A stretch of DNA of 64,000 nucleotides from the NCBI GenBank assembly GCA_023053685.1, contig JALIGW010000002.1, positions 239,349,177-239,413,176 on the forward strand. Direction: 5' to 3'. A program made the translations under genes and the position numbers. Shown in pieces: positions 63,775 through 64,000 of this stretch. Every line of letters starts with the position of its first letter. The first letter of the stretch is position 1. Under the pieces are notes generated by a model that was not told the origin of the DNA, did not search any database, and worked only from the letters and a program-made list of their open reading frames with translations. The DNA is from Diadophis punctatus similis (taxonomy: Eukaryota > Chordata > Lepidosauria > Squamata > Dipsadidae).

Positions 63775-64000
63775 GTTCTGGCAGTGTTTCAATATTTGAG
63801 GGGCTGTCACAAAAAAGAGGGGATCAATTTCTCAAAAACACCAAAAGGCAAGACGACTGGATGGATGGAAACTAATCAAGGAGAGAAGCAATCTGGAATT
63901 AAGGAGAAACTGCCTAACAGTGAAAACAATTAACCAGTGGAACAGCTTGCTTTCAGAAGTTGTAACTGGAAGTTTTGAAGAACGGATTGCACAACCATTT
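63775..64000 (+). mobile_element. CR1 LINE 3' region, cut by the window end
   Basis: GCAGTGTTTCAATATTTGAG to GATTGCACAACCATTT is the CR1 ORF end on the plus strand with several small deletions. Confidence 0.82.

Noticed and set aside
1..64000. Bacterial-style operon, phage or defence system
   Set aside because: Introns with GT/AG borders, SINEs, LINEs and vertebrate-specific SCAN/KRAB domains show that this is vertebrate genomic DNA.

Overview
This window is vertebrate nuclear DNA, most probably from a squamate reptile and probably a snake. The evidence is the repeat content: CR1 and L2 LINE 3' ends on almost every kilobase, Sauria-type tRNA SINEs, many short non-autonomous hAT and TA-flanked DNA transposons, Penelope-like remnants, GATA/GACA tetranucleotide tracts of the Bkm type known from snakes, and long A/T-rich pentamer arrays attached to CR1 tails. 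There is no sign of bacterial or viral gene organisation. Family names for repeats are assigned from remembered consensus features, not from a database search.

The only host genes I can support are three zinc-finger genes of the SCAN/KRAB/C2H2 class. ZNF1 (+, 7168-18865) has SCAN, two linker exons, KRAB-A and a 12-finger exon. ZNF2 (-, 34012-27205) has a linker exon, KRAB-A and a 25-finger exon, with a decayed SCAN exon at 40367-40080. ZNF3 (+, 50646-62109) has SCAN, two linker exons, KRAB-A, a long linker exon and a 13-finger exon. Summed exon lengths keep frame (2088 and 2151 nt for ZNF1 and ZNF3; 2334 nt for ZNF2 from an ATG in its linker exon). All three share an 83-nt linker exon of phase 1 to 0 before KRAB, and two share a 127-nt KRAB exon. 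They therefore look like paralogues from local duplication, the middle one inverted. Their expected role is sequence-specific DNA binding in the nucleus, with SCAN for dimerisation and KRAB for co-repressor recruitment. The KRAB boxes differ at the residues that matter for TRIM28 binding.

Everything else is mobile or repetitive DNA, much of it nested. I could delimit at least fifteen insertions by their target-site duplications: four solo LTRs with 5-bp duplications, many hAT-type elements with 8-bp duplications, and four copies of a TA-flanked element. Three of those four sit in recognisable older repeats (two CR1 copies and one SINE), so the empty site can be read directly. Large elements are an L2 LINE (35405-38083) with one stop codon in an otherwise open endonuclease/RT frame, a CR1-like LINE (45760-47608) with a broken RT, and a Ty3/gypsy RT fragment (10006-10625).

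The most interesting signals are a hammerhead-ribozyme-like motif in a fold-back near Penelope-like remnants (25.0-26.1 kb), a 1.56-kb evolving pentamer array between a CR1 3' end and the split halves of a hairpin hAT element inside the last ZNF3 intron, a 600-bp pentamer array ending 25 bp before the ZNF3 start codon, and recurrent NRF1-like palindromes inside the hAT elements. I found no CRISPR array, rRNA, functional tRNA or other undescribed system.
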